Translations under genes and position numbers: made by a program
From: Cyanobacteria bacterium SBLK
GTDB taxonomy: Bacteria; Cyanobacteriota; Cyanobacteriia; Cyanobacteriales; Spirulinaceae
Length of the DNA: 64,000 nucleotides
Direction: 5' to 3'
NCBI GenBank assembly: GCA_017746715.1
Contig: JAGHZQ010000015.1
Coordinates: 1-64,000, forward strand
Shown: positions 1 to 9,052 of the stretch, in pieces
How the letters are laid out: each line of letters opens with the position of its first letter
Position numbering within the stretch: position 1 is the first letter of the stretch
Notes under the pieces: model-generated
Seen by the model: the letters and a program-made list of their open reading frames with translations, nothing else
Told to the model about the DNA's origin: nothing
Database searches by the model: none

Positions 1-1
1 G

Positions 2-640
2 GTCGAAACTCCTCCCGTTGCTCCCGTTGCCCCTGTCGCGCCCCCAGAACCCCCTAAAGTCGAGCCCCCTCCGGTCGTTCCTTAGGAACCCCCGAGGGAA
101 ACTCCTTCTGTTTTTCCCGCAGCGATCGCGGGGGCGGTTGCGATTGGAGCAGGTGCTGCGGCGATCGCGGGAGGAGAAAAAGAAAAGCCATCGCCGCAAC
201 CAGAGCGATCGTTTGAAAACGAACTCGAAGCAGTTAGTTTGCCGAGCAATTCCTACGGCACTTTAACGGTTAACAGTCGTATTAATTGTTATGTTTTAGA
301 TACCAATCAACTGGCCTCTTTGGAAAGCGGTTCCAATACCCTCGAGTTAGATCCGGGGGTCTATGTTATCCGCATTGAAAGCGGTCTATTCAATTACTGG
401 CCGCAATTCCAACAAAAATTTGCGGGAGAGCCTTGGGTATTGCTTTGGTTCTACGGTGGCAAATTCATCAATAAGAAAACCAATCTGGAAGTCGGGTGTT
501 CTTGGTCGGCATTAAATGGCTACGACGATACCATCACCATCGAGGCGATCGACACCATCAAACTTTCCGCTTTATTCTTCGATACTTATAAAGATGACAA
601 TGAGGGACAAATTACACTATCGATTTTGAAAGATAAATAG
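2..640 (+). pseudogene. Proline-rich membrane protein C-terminal part, interrupted by an in-frame TAG
   Basis: The frame is open from the window edge and reads a Pro/Val/Ala-rich linker, meets TAG at 83-85, then continues in the same frame with the same Pro/Glu-rich character. A Gly/Ala hydrophobic stretch follows at about 118-174, encoded partly by two HIP1 sites, and then a globular domain of about 130 residues (239-640) rich in W, F and Y (for example EPWVLLWFYGGKF). Composition is continuous across the stop, so a CAG-to-TAG nonsense change or a sequencing error in one long gene is likely. The 239-640 piece has no convincing start or ribosome site of its own. I recognise the C-terminal domain only as a cyanobacterial conserved type and assign no function. 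Confidence 0.6.
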
Positions 641-746
641 TTCGGTTATTAATGATTGAGTCCCGGACAACAATCAACTCGGGAGCGGGCGCGATCGCGC
701 TGGCTCCTTCTTTTTCGTGCATTCGAGTCCTATCAGATCGAGCAAT

Positions 747-989
747 TTAGGGTTTGGGTTTGCGTCTCTTGGCATACCTCTTTCTACCTTCCTCATTGTC
801 TTCCGAGCGCAACAGGGCTTCTAGATCGTCCCCCACTTCATCCCAGACGCGATCGGGTTGGGAGTCGGGTTGTCTGGGAATGGGGACTTCTTCATCTTCT
901 AGGGGATCGAGTAAATCTCCCAAAACATCGAGAGATTCTTGAAAGGCTTCCGTCGAAGCAAAACGAGATTCTGATAGATTTTCATTCAT
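747..989 (-). CDS. Small acidic hypothetical protein
   Basis: This 80-residue protein has an acidic body (DLLDPLEDEEVPIP) and a basic tail (RKRYAKRRKPKP). The start is supported by a good ribosome binding site, AGGAAG, seven bases before the ATG on the minus strand. I do not recognise a named family, there is no membrane segment, and no function is offered. It converges on the interrupted gene at 2-640 and is divergent from the glycosyltransferase at 1356. Overlapping plus-strand frames in this stretch lack start signals and protein-like composition. Confidence 0.55.
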   Translation of the reverse strand: MNENLSESRFASTEAFQESLDVLGDLLDPLEDEEVPIPRQPDSQPDRVWDEVGDDLEALLRSEDNEEGRKRYAKRRKPKP

Positions 990-1355
990 GTCAACTTCCT
1001 CGCATTCGGCTGGGGTTTCTCAATTGCGAAGGGCAAAGGGGAATCCCATCCTTTAACTTTATCTTTACTCTCGATTGCCGACTAATTTTTTCCCCATTTA
1101 GTTTCCATTGGCGATCGCCTCTCGAGTTCACTTGGACTGACCTCCCATTGCGGTGCGAAGTTTGGGGAACTTTGCAAAGATAAATCTTCTTTGCCTCCAT
1201 ACTCTCGCTAAGGTCAAAATTTGTCACGAGAACGATCCTTTCAATCCCTTGCCAAAAGAAAAAGAAAATTGGTATTTTCGCAGGATGCTTAAACTTTCAC
1301 TTATGATATTACCAGAATATAATTCTGAATAGTTGGGAATTTTCTAGTTTTTCCT
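990..1355. other. Intergenic region, no gene seen
   Basis: This lies between two divergent genes. It becomes AT-rich from about 1250 towards the glycosyltransferase start and probably carries promoters for both directions. I saw no convincing RNA or small gene; a minus-strand frame at 991-1227 lacks a recognisable protein composition. Confidence 0.4.
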
Positions 1356-2309
1356 ATGTCTGATTCTAGCGATCGCGTCGAGCTTTCCATTGTTATTCCC
1401 TGTTACAACGAAGAAGATAATCTTGCCGTTCTCTTTCAACGCTTGCAAGTTGTATTGGAGGGTTTAAATTTAACCTATGAAATTGTTTGCGTTAATGATG
1501 GCAGTCGAGATGAGACGCTGGCAAAACTCGTTAATTTTCACCTGCACGACGATGCGATTAAAGTGGTAAATTTATCGCGAAATTTTGGCAAAGAAATTGC
1601 TTTAAGTGCGGGTTTGGATTACACTTCGGGCAAAGCTGTCATTCCTATTGATGCCGATCTGCAAGATCCCCCGGAGTTGATTGTTGACTTGGTGAAAAAA
1701 TGGCAAGAAGGGTATGATGTGGTTTATGCAACTAGGCGATCGCGTCAAGGGGAAAGCTGGCTCAAAAAAATAACGGCAACGGCATTTTATCGAACTTTGG
1801 GGAATTTAAGTCGCGTTTCTATTCCCCGTAATACGGGAGATTTTCGCCTCCTCGATCGCCGGGTTATCGACGCTATCAAAAAAATGCCGGAACGCACTCG
1901 TTTTATGAAGGGAATGTTTGCATGGGTGGGTTACAATCAAACTTCAGTGCTCTTCGATCGCGAGCCTCGCCTCATGGGACAAACGACGTGGAATTATTGG
2001 AAGTTATGGAATTTTGCCCTCGATGGCATTACTTCTTTTAGTATGTTACCGCTCAAGATTTGGAGTTATTTGGGATTGGCAATCTCGCTCATTTCTTTGT
2101 TGTATGCGAGTTTTTTGGTGATCCGAACGATTATTTTGGGAATTGACGTTCCGGGTTATGCTTCGATTATGGTTGCCGTTTTATTTTTTGGCGGTATTCA
2201 GTTGATTACTTTGGGAATTTTGGGAGAGTATTTGGGACGGGTTTACGAGGAAGTAAAAGGCAGACCTTTATATTTTGTTCGCGATGCGTATGGGTTTGAT
2301 AAAAATTAA
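1356..2309 (+). CDS. Family 2 glycosyltransferase, GtrB/DPM1-like, membrane-anchored
   Basis: The 317-residue protein has an N-terminal GT2 fold: VIPCYNEEDN near residue 14, VNDGS near 46, and a DAD motif (99-101) in IDADLQDPPE that binds the metal and nucleotide sugar. Two C-terminal membrane helices (about 236-263 and 268-292) precede GEYLGRVYEEVKGRP, the usual end of polyprenyl-phosphate glycosyltransferases of the GtrB/ArnC/DPM1 type. Such enzymes move glucose or a related sugar from a nucleotide to a lipid carrier on the cytoplasmic face of the membrane, for later transfer by a GT-C enzyme. The next gene is a truncated GT-C-like fragment only 27 bases downstream, so the partner here seems lost. 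The specific sugar cannot be read from sequence. Confidence 0.88.
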   Translation: MSDSSDRVELSIVIPCYNEEDNLAVLFQRLQVVLEGLNLTYEIVCVNDGSRDETLAKLVNFHLHDDAIKVVNLSRNFGKEIALSAGLDYTSGKAVIPIDADLQDPPELIVDLVKKWQEGYDVVYATRRSRQGESWLKKITATAFYRTLGNLSRVSIPRNTGDFRLLDRRVIDAIKKMPERTRFMKGMFAWVGYNQTSVLFDREPRLMGQTTWNYWKLWNFALDGITSFSMLPLKIWSYLGLAISLISLLYASFLVIRTIILGIDVPGYASIMVAVLFFGGIQLITLGILGEYLGRVYEEVKGRPLYFVRDAYGFDKN

Positions 2310-2336
2310 ACTAAATTTATTATTGGAGGCATTTTA

Positions 2337-2837
2337 ATGTTAGCAATTATCCCTTTGTTCTGCTTATTTCTTCTTTTGATCGTCTCGCCTCCCAATAATT
2401 GGGATTCGATGACATATCACATGAGCCGCGTTGCTCATTGGATTCAAAATCATAGTGTCGCTCATTATCCTACTTATAATCTTCCCCAACTCTTTCATCC
2501 TCCTTTTAATAGCTTTACTATAATGCACCTACAAATTCTTTCTGGTAGGGATACTTTTGCAAATTTGGTGCAATGGTGGGCAATGATAGGCAGTATTATC
2601 GGCACTTCTCTGATTGCCAAACAATTAGGGGCAAAAGAAAGAGGGCAAATATTAGCTGCTGTTTTTTGTGCCACTCTTCCTCTGGGAATTTTGAAAGAAA
2701 AAAAAGAAACAATCGATGAAGAATTACAACATAGCGGATTGTTTTATCTTTTTGCCATTCGCCCTCTCCCGATCCTTCCTGATGGAATTATGAATTTTGC
2801 AATGGGACAAACTTCCCTGAAATTTCGAGATTATTGA
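2337..2837 (+). pseudogene. Truncated GT39/GT-C-like membrane glycosyltransferase
   Basis: A good ribosome site (TTGGAGGC) precedes the ATG. Residues 1-118 look like the N-terminal part of a GT39-like multi-membrane glycosyltransferase: a hydrophobic helix, then PPNNWDSMTYHMSRV and NLPQLFHPPFNSF, typical of the first periplasmic loop, then helices ending in CATLPLGIL. From about residue 119 the sequence becomes charged and unrelated (KEKKETIDEELQ), and the frame closes at 166 residues, whereas the family is usually 450-600 residues with about ten helices. I infer a deletion or rearrangement that removed most of the gene. It would have worked with the GT2 enzyme just upstream. Confidence 0.7.
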
Positions 2838-3059
2838 ATCGACACGATTTTGCTCTACAGGGAATAGCTCCAAATGAATGGGATTGCAGACTGAGAGATG
2901 GGTCTGTCATCTGTCTAGAGAAAATCGAGGAAATCAGCGATCGACGCTAAAAAAGTGGAATTGCTGGGTTGAACTCTCATTTTCGAGACGATCGCCCCTT
3001 GTCCCCAAACATTCTCATGGTTCATTGCTTATTGTTCGTTATTCATTGATAATTGATAA

Positions 3060-3110
3060 TTGAGGTCGAGAGATAGCGAATCAAATTCGTCTTATCCAAT
3101 TGACCTGTTG
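3060..3110 (+). repeat. Short dispersed inverted-repeat element, copy A
   Basis: The element runs from TTGAGGTCGAG to TATCCAATTGACCTGTTG. Its ends are inverted repeats (AGGTCGA against TTGACCT) and the interior is a weak palindrome around GCGAAT/ATTCG. Matching copies lie at 17451-17500 (reverse orientation) and 58275-58352. Here it ends 10 bases before the lpd start codon, in what should be its leader. Confidence 0.6.
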
Positions 3111-3120
3111 ATAACTGTTC

Positions 3121-4551
3121 ATGGAAAAGATGAGTTTCGACTACGACTTGGTAATTATTGGTGCGGGGGTTGGCGGTCACGGTGCCGCCCTGCACGCCGT
3201 TAAACTGGGATTGAAGACTGCTATTATCGAAGCTGCAGACATGGGCGGCACCTGCGTCAACCGGGGCTGTATCCCTTCAAAAGCCCTCCTCGCCGCCTCT
3301 GGAAAAGTTCGGGAATTGCACGACGAAAAACACCTGCAAGCCTTGGGTATTCAACTGGGAAGCGTCGGCTTCGATCGCCAAGCGATCGCAGATCATGCCA
3401 TTAACCTCGTCGATAAAATCCGCAGCGATCTGACCAATAGTTTGACCCGTCTCAAAGTCGAAACCCTTCGCGGTTGGGGCAAAATTGCTGGAGTGCAAAA
3501 GGTTTCCGTCAAAACCGATAACGAAGAAAGATTTATTACCGCCCGAGATATTATTCTCTCTACCGGATCCATTCCCTTCGTCCCCCCCGGTATCGAAGTA
3601 GACGGAGAAACCGTATTTACCAGCGATGATGCCATTAAATTAGAATATTTGCCCGACTGGGTGGCGATCGTGGGAAGCGGTTATATCGGCTTGGAATTCT
3701 CCGATATTTACTCCGCTTTAGGATGCGAAATTACCATGATCGAGGCATTGGATGTCTTGATGCCCGGATTCGATCCCGATATTGCCAAAATTGCCGATCG
3801 CGTTCTCCTCAAACCCCGCGACATCGAGACCTATAGCGGCACATTAGCGAAAAAAGTCACCCCCGGATCCCCCGTCGTTATCGAACTCGCCGACGCAAAA
3901 ACCAAAGAACCCATTGATATTTTAGAAGTCGATGCCTGTTTGGTGGCTACCGGACGCATTCCCGCCACCAAAAATCTCGGTTTGGAAACCATCGCCCTAG
4001 AAACCAACCGTCGGGGTTTCATCGAAGTCAATGACAAAATGGAAGTTCTCAAAGACGGTCAACCCGTCCCGCATTTGTGGGCGATCGGGGATGCCACGGG
4101 TAAAATGATGTTGGCCCATGCAGCCTCTGCCCAAGGAATCATCGCCGTCGAGAATATTTGCGGGAAAGAAAGAATCATCGACTATCGCAGCATTCCCGCC
4201 GCCGCCTTTACCCATCCAGAAATCAGCTACGTGGGCTTAAACGAACCCCAAGCGAAGGAATTAGCAGAAAAAGAAGGTTTCTCTATTGCCACCGCCAGAA
4301 CCTATTTTAAAGGCAATTCTAAAGCATTGGCGGAAGGCGAAACCGACGGCATCGCCAAAATCATCTACCGCAAAGATACCGGAGAATTACTGGGAGTGCA
4401 TATCATCGGCTTGCACGCGGCGGATCTGATTCAAGAAGCCGCCAACGCGATCGCCCAACGCCAAGCCGTACAAAATCTAGCTTTCAACGTTCACACCCAT
4501 CCCACCCTCTCGGAAATCCTCGACGAAGCCTTCAAGCGAGCCAAGGTTTAG
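3121..4551 (+). CDS. lpdA: Dihydrolipoyl dehydrogenase (E3)
   Basis: A flavoprotein disulfide reductase of 476 residues that reoxidises dihydrolipoamide in 2-oxoacid dehydrogenase complexes and, in cyanobacteria, the glycine cleavage system. It shows the FAD dinucleotide motif GAGVGG (14-19), the redox disulfide in [13 protein letters not shown] (C45, C50), the NAD motif GSGYIGLE, the second FAD motif AIGDATG, and the C-terminal HTHPT.SE block that supplies the catalytic His-Glu of the partner subunit. Length is normal. An internal ATG at 3130 is an equally good start. It stands alone, downstream of a dispersed repeat copy, so regulation may be affected by that element. Confidence 0.95.
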   Translation: MEKMSFDYDLVIIGAGVGGHGAALHAVKLGLKTAIIEAADMGGTCVNRGCIPSKALLAASGKVRELHDEKHLQALGIQLGSVGFDRQAIADHAINLVDKIRSDLTNSLTRLKVETLRGWGKIAGVQKVSVKTDNEERFITARDIILSTGSIPFVPPGIEVDGETVFTSDDAIKLEYLPDWVAIVGSGYIGLEFSDIYSALGCEITMIEALDVLMPGFDPDIAKIADRVLLKPRDIETYSGTLAKKVTPGSPVVIELADAKTKEPIDILEVDACLVATGRIPATKNLGLETIALETNRRGFIEVNDKMEVLKDGQPVPHLWAIGDATGKMMLAHAASAQGIIAVENICGKERIIDYRSIPAAAFTHPEISYVGLNEPQAKELAEKEGFSIATARTYFKGNSKALAEGETDGIAKIIYRKDTGELLGVHIIGLHAADLIQEAANAIAQRQAVQNLAFNVHTHPTLSEILDEAFKRAKV

Positions 4552-4675
4552 CGATCGCATTTCCATCACTCCATTCGACGGGCATCAAAAGTGACCTACT
4601 TTTTACCCAAAACCCCTTCTCAAACCAACAACCGAACTGGCTGGGCAAGCGTAGCCTACGGGAGGGGGTTTGCGG

Positions 4676-4793
4676 TCAGACCCCGCGTCGGCGAAAGACG
4701 CAAGGGAATGCTGACCAAGACAGACGCAAGCGGTGCGACCCCGCGACGACGAAAGTCGCAAGGGAACGCGCACCAAGAGAGGGAACGCGCACT
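4676..4793. repeat. Diverged tandem pair of about 57-60 bases in a mosaic repeat
   Basis: Two imperfect units begin with GACCCCGCG at about 4679 and 4738. Each continues through a GACGAAAGTCGCAAGGGAA-like core (the first unit diverges from this) and a (T/C)GACCAAGA-like end. A 25-base stretch (4696-4720) recurs exactly at 15331-15355, and 16 bases at 4715-4730 recur at 15324-15339. The rest of the spacer 4552-4925 holds no credible gene; the open frame over it is a by-product of the repeat. It sits between convergent genes. Confidence 0.65.
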
Positions 4794-4925
4794 GTTGGGG
4801 TCTGGGCGGTCACTGAGCAGCGCCGAAGTGGGGCTAGCCCCCCAGAAAACTTACAGTTCCCGCAAAGATTTATCAACACCTTAACCTTTTTAACAATTGC
4901 ATCCTTCAAAGTATCGTTTCCTCAC

Positions 4926-6125
4926 TTATACACCATAAGCGCGACGGCGTTCGTATAAAATATTAGCCAGCAAGCGCAGAGAAGAATAAGCCGCTGCAAA
5001 CTGTTCCCCACTGATGCGATCGAGAGAATGCCGATCGCTCAAATCGATCCCCAAAGAAGAGACGACTTCACTCGCCTTAGAACTTTTATTTCCTTGCGAT
5101 CGCTGCAAATAATAGTGACTGGTCAGATGAAACACCATCCCTTCCCCGTAGTTAAACGCAACCACAAGGGGATCGCTTCCATATCGCTTGCCCATTTCTT
5201 CACTTCGCATGAGAACTTGCACGCGATCGCTGAGAATTTGGATAGGATAGGACACGCTTTCCAACCACCAAGAAATGACTTGCTCGGGAACTTCAACCCC
5301 TTGAGTATAAATGCTATCGGGATTCACCCAAGAAACGGGAACGACATCATCTTTAGTTTGTCGGCTATTCCATTGACAAGTGTCGGGAAAGGCCAAATGT
5401 AATGTCGTCTGTAATGCCCAATCCGTTGTAATTAACGTCCCGCCATTGATGACAAAACGATGAATGACCTCGATCCCTTCTAAGTCAAAAGACCCCGGAC
5501 AATTCACAATTAACACTTGATCGGCTCGCAAAGGAAGCGTCACGGCAACTTGACAGGGAACGATACGATAAGCTAATCCCAAGGCATCGAGAACTTGTTG
5601 GACTTTATCGTACTGCCCTAAAGTGACGACAATTTCACCCCCTGTAAAGTCTCCCGATGCTGGTGCGATCCCTTCCCGTTCTAAGGCTTCGCGAACCAGA
5701 GGAGCCGTTTCGCTGTAAACTTGTGCCATACTCCCGGAGAAACGCCGCCGTTCTCGTAGGGTGTGGGTGCGATCGCGATACCAACCCTGAATATAATCTA
5801 CGGTATCGGCAAGGGTTTTTAGGGGCAGTTTTTGCAGGAGTTGGCGGGCAAACTGTCGTCCTTTGAGATCGGCTCCCGTTGCCAGCAGTGCCAAACCCAC
5901 GCTTAAATGAGGGCTGGTGGGTTCGGTATCGGCGAAAAAAGCAAGAAAGCGCTTATAATCGTCGGGACTGGCTGTTAATAAGTCCCAATGATTAATTTCC
6001 AACGTTTCGAGATCTCGCGATCGCGTCCCTAAAATTTGTCCGAGGAGATGTTCGACGCGATCGCGAGAAACTTGCGGCTTAATATTCCGATCGGTTGTCC
6101 CTTGACTGGTTATGTTTTCATTCAT
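4926..6125 (-). CDS. Conserved cyanobacterial-type protein with a GATase-like domain, function unknown
   Basis: About 399 residues from the ATG at 6125; a TTG two codons upstream is less likely. The N-terminal third is helical (VEHLLGQILGTRSRD onwards). A middle segment, GGEIVVTLGQYDKVQQVLDALG to VLIVNCPGSFDLEGIEVIHRFVINGGTLITTDWAL, looks like a class I glutamine amidotransferase-like Rossmann fold of the kind in DUF4159-type proteins. C220 or so lies in NCPGS, not a normal GATase nucleophile elbow, so amidotransferase activity is not implied. The C-terminal part contains GEGMVFHLTSHYY. It lies 193 bases downstream of the VWA gene on the same strand and could be cotranscribed with it. Confidence 0.75.
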   Translation of the reverse strand: MNENITSQGTTDRNIKPQVSRDRVEHLLGQILGTRSRDLETLEINHWDLLTASPDDYKRFLAFFADTEPTSPHLSVGLALLATGADLKGRQFARQLLQKLPLKTLADTVDYIQGWYRDRTHTLRERRRFSGSMAQVYSETAPLVREALEREGIAPASGDFTGGEIVVTLGQYDKVQQVLDALGLAYRIVPCQVAVTLPLRADQVLIVNCPGSFDLEGIEVIHRFVINGGTLITTDWALQTTLHLAFPDTCQWNSRQTKDDVVPVSWVNPDSIYTQGVEVPEQVISWWLESVSYPIQILSDRVQVLMRSEEMGKRYGSDPLVVAFNYGEGMVFHLTSHYYLQRSQGNKSSKASEVVSSLGIDLSDRHSLDRISGEQFAAAYSSLRLLANILYERRRAYGV

Positions 6126-6318
6126 TACCAAAAAAATATCCGCACGAGTTGTAGAAGCTCATTAGCTGAGCGGGTAAGACTTCTACGGTCGGGTACGGAT
6201 AGCTCCATAATAACAGAAAAAAGTAAAATTGGGTGAGAAATTTACCAAAAAATTGGAATGAGTTTGAACGATCTCGAAACGCAATTCTGGAGGAAACAAT
6301 TTTCCTGAAAACTGCGGG

Positions 6319-7503
6319 TTAAAAGGCGAGGGGATAATTCAAAATTTGGGTAATAATATCGTTGTTTTGTTGTCTTGCCAAACAGGGAAGCAGAGCATTT
6401 AGACCGATAAAATGGCGATCGACGTTAAAGATCGCGTAACCCAATTGAGCGTTTTTTAGGTCAACGGCAAGTTGGCGGCTGCTATTGGGAGGCTGTACTA
6501 AGTTAACACTGGGATAGCAAGAAAATACTTGACGATAGCGAGCGATCGCTCCAGCTAAGCGAGGCGGATGATTTTCATAACCATCGCTAACAATAATGAG
6601 GCGCTGCACTTCAATTTGCGAGACAGTTAGATATTCTACCCCTACCCCCAAAGAACTCAAATTAGAATTTTCCTTTGCGGGAAAGTGCATGCGCTCGCGC
6701 CAAACTCCCACATCCGCACCCCGTCGAATAGTGAGAGATCGGGCATCGCGATCGCAAGCAATAACCGTCATTTTGCTCCCTTCAACCAAGGCAGCATCAA
6801 GCAAAAATGCCACTCGGGCGGCAAGTTCCAAGCACTCTCCCTCCCGAGGCATGGATGCAGAAACATCGACGATCAGGGCCGTATTTCCCGATAGTTTTAC
6901 GTCTTGGCGATCCTGTACCTGCGCGAGGGCAAAAATGGCGCGAGATAAGTCCCGATCCAAATTCGCCTTGCGAACGATCGCCTCGGCTTGTTGATAGGAT
7001 AATGTTTGCGATCGATCTGCGGTTTGCAAGCGTTGCAATAATTCCTCTCGCAACTCTCCCTGAATTAACCCCCGCCGTCCCATTAACGGCAATCGTGCTA
7101 ATAGTTCTTCTAATGAAAGAGAGGCGATCGCGGCGAGAGCAACATCCGAGGGCATTGATTCTAAAGCCGATTCTACCAGCAAAAAAGGGAGGCGATGTTG
7201 CCGCACTAAAGTAGCCGCCACTTCGGGATTTTTCTCTTTGGCAATCTGACGCAATGCCTGTAAGGGCGTTCCTTCCGGAGGTTTATTCTCGAAAAGAACC
7301 TTTTGAGCGTAAGGATCGGGTTTGACGTGCAGGAGGGCATAAAGACGCTTGAGACGGGCGCGATTTTCGAGGACGAGGCGATCGAAGGTCTCGCGATCGC
7401 TTTCCCATTCCCGCAATCTCTGACGCACGAGGGTACGCAGAAATTTAGGAACGTTTTTAAACAGTCCTCGCTTGTCTTTGAGCGTCTCAATTTTTTGATT
7501 CAT
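6319..7503 (-). CDS. TROVE/Ro60-like alpha-solenoid protein with VWA domain
   Basis: The 394-residue protein has an all-helical N-terminal half (about 1-200, HEAT-like) followed by a von Willebrand A domain with an intact MIDAS start DVSAS (213-217) and a second motif VSDGYE. This order, helical repeat then VWA, is that of bacterial Ro60/Rsr (TROVE) proteins, which hold non-coding Y RNAs and misfolded RNA. The resemblance to TROVE is by architecture and is weaker than a clear family match; a general VWA-containing protein is the alternative. The start at 7503 has no purine-rich ribosome site; instead a heptamer repeat lies 11 bases upstream. It is divergent from the RlaP-type nucleotidyltransferase at 7651, a family predicted to act in RNA repair. 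Confidence 0.7.
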   Translation of the reverse strand: MNQKIETLKDKRGLFKNVPKFLRTLVRQRLREWESDRETFDRLVLENRARLKRLYALLHVKPDPYAQKVLFENKPPEGTPLQALRQIAKEKNPEVAATLVRQHRLPFLLVESALESMPSDVALAAIASLSLEELLARLPLMGRRGLIQGELREELLQRLQTADRSQTLSYQQAEAIVRKANLDRDLSRAIFALAQVQDRQDVKLSGNTALIVDVSASMPREGECLELAARVAFLLDAALVEGSKMTVIACDRDARSLTIRRGADVGVWRERMHFPAKENSNLSSLGVGVEYLTVSQIEVQRLIIVSDGYENHPPRLAGAIARYRQVFSCYPSVNLVQPPNSSRQLAVDLKNAQLGYAIFNVDRHFIGLNALLPCLARQQNNDIITQILNYPLAF

Positions 7504-7514
7504 GGGAAGGAGGG

Positions 7515-7560
7515 AGTTGATAGTTGATAGTTGATAGTTGATAGTTGATAGTTGATAGTG
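7515..7560 (+). repeat. STRR-type tandem heptamer, about 6.5 copies of AGTTGAT
   Basis: Six perfect copies of AGTTGAT (7515-7556) are followed by a partial copy. Short tandemly repeated repetitive sequences of 7 bases are a known cyanobacterial feature. Here the array occupies the 5' leader of the VWA gene and the spacer shared with the divergent nucleotidyltransferase gene. Confidence 0.95.
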
Positions 7561-7650
7561 AATGCTTAAGAGTTAGGAGTCGGGATGTCTCGATTACCCA
7601 TTACCTAACAAATATATTACAATTATAATACAGAACTTTGAGGATAGACG

Positions 7651-8742
7651 ATGAATCGCTTGGAAATTGAGTCTCGCACGATTTTGATTGCCTTAACGGG
7701 ATCGCGGGGGTACGGACTGGCAACAGAAACATCCGATTATGATTATCGAGGGGTTTTTATTGCTTCTCAGCCTTATTATTTGGGATTTAGCGCGATCGAA
7801 CAAAAAGATAAAGATTGGGATAAAGAAACCGAAAATTCGCTGTTTCCTTTTTTATCCGAGGATACCAGTATTTACGAACTGCGGAAGTTTTTAAAACTCT
7901 CTGTAGATAATAATCCTAATATTCTCGAATTGCTTTGGTTTAAAGATTTCGTCCATTTAACCGAAGTGGGGGAAATTTTGCAGCAACATCGCGAAATGTT
8001 TCTCTCTAAAAAAGTTAAAAATACTTACTCGGGATACGGATACGCCCAAATTAAAAAGTTAGAAACTCATCGTCGTTGGTTGTTAAATCCTCCTACGGGT
8101 AAACCGACAATCGAGGAGTTTGACTTAACAGATACACCGCCATTAACCGTGAATGAAATCAATACCTTTTTGGAATATTTGTATCAATTGGTGCGCGATC
8201 GCATTGAATTTATGGAACCTGCCGAACAACTATACAATCTCTTAGTTGCCGATATTGATTATAAAGGTATCCTCAAACAACATGCTTTACCCGATGAGGT
8301 ATTAGATTACACTCAGAAATTAACCAATAGCACCTCTGATTTTATCAAGCTGCTGCATAAAAGCCAACGCTATCGCACCGCTTGTCGGGAGTATAAAAAC
8401 TATCAGCAATGGAAGCAAAATCGCAACCCCAAACGGGCGGAAATGGAAGCAAAAACAGGTTACGATTGCAAATTTGCCATGCAAGCCATTCGCTTGTTAA
8501 GAACGGGCATTGAAGTCTTAAAAACTCACGATTTGATAGTCGATCGCAGAGAAGCTGGAGACGCAGAAGAATTACTCGCGATTAAACGAGGAGAATTCAA
8601 TTATGATGAAGTGATGAAAATTGCCAATCATCTTTATAAAGGCTTAGATGATGCTTATGTAGAATCGACCTTGCGCGATCGCGTAGATAAGGAAGCCGTC
8701 AATCAACTCTGTATCGATCTCGTCACTAAAATGGGCTGGTAA
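7651..8742 (+). CDS. RlaP-type predicted nucleotidyltransferase (DNA polymerase beta superfamily, PF10127)
   Basis: Length 363 residues. The N-terminus carries the nucleotidyltransferase signature GSRGYGLATETSDYDYRG (17-34): Gly-Ser of motif hG[GS] and the metal-binding Asp pair D29 and D31. This pattern, with SDYDYRGV, is that of the PF10127 family, some members of which are linked in the literature to RNA ligases and RNA repair operons (RlaP). The C-terminal two thirds are helical, with a conserved-looking GYDCKFAMQAIRLLRTGIEVL segment. The ribosome site TTGAGGATAG lies before the ATG. It is divergent from the Ro-like VWA gene across a 147-base spacer. The substrate is unknown; nucleotide addition to RNA is an inference. 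Confidence 0.85.
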   Translation: MNRLEIESRTILIALTGSRGYGLATETSDYDYRGVFIASQPYYLGFSAIEQKDKDWDKETENSLFPFLSEDTSIYELRKFLKLSVDNNPNILELLWFKDFVHLTEVGEILQQHREMFLSKKVKNTYSGYGYAQIKKLETHRRWLLNPPTGKPTIEEFDLTDTPPLTVNEINTFLEYLYQLVRDRIEFMEPAEQLYNLLVADIDYKGILKQHALPDEVLDYTQKLTNSTSDFIKLLHKSQRYRTACREYKNYQQWKQNRNPKRAEMEAKTGYDCKFAMQAIRLLRTGIEVLKTHDLIVDRREAGDAEELLAIKRGEFNYDEVMKIANHLYKGLDDAYVESTLRDRVDKEAVNQLCIDLVTKMGW

Positions 8743-9052
8743 TTTCAGCAATCGGTTTTTGGGTAATGGGTTGCTGCGTTAAATAGCGATCGCGAAAAGA
8801 TTGCATTAGAGCAGTCAGCTCGAACATCCCGATATGTGGCCGAGCGATCGCCTGCAATTATCGCATTTTGGTCAGTCGTTACGAAACTCGTCATTATTGC
8901 AACAGCAAGAATTTACAATAGTCTGGCAACCCGAAACCCTTTCCCAGCGACCGTCCGTCCGGCTTCTCGATTTTCAGCTAAAATAATTAGAAATTGCGCG
9001 ATCGCCTTACGCATCGCCACCGATCGACAAGCAACTTTGACGTAAAATTTCC
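8743..9052. other. Intergenic region before ftsH
   Basis: It contains two HIP1 octamers and a weak 52-codon frame (8834-8992, MWPSDRLQLSH...) that reads as reasonable protein but has no ribosome site and no family I recognise; it may be a gene remnant. No RNA structure or terminator stands out. Confidence 0.35.

Noticed and set aside
656-1183. Plus-strand open frame of 175 codons between the first two genes
   Set aside because: Its composition is Arg/Trp/Leu-rich with no start signal, and it overlaps a better supported minus-strand small gene.
4591-4909. Open frames of 77-97 codons across the mosaic repeat
   Set aside because: They consist of repeat sequence with no conserved residues or ribosome site.
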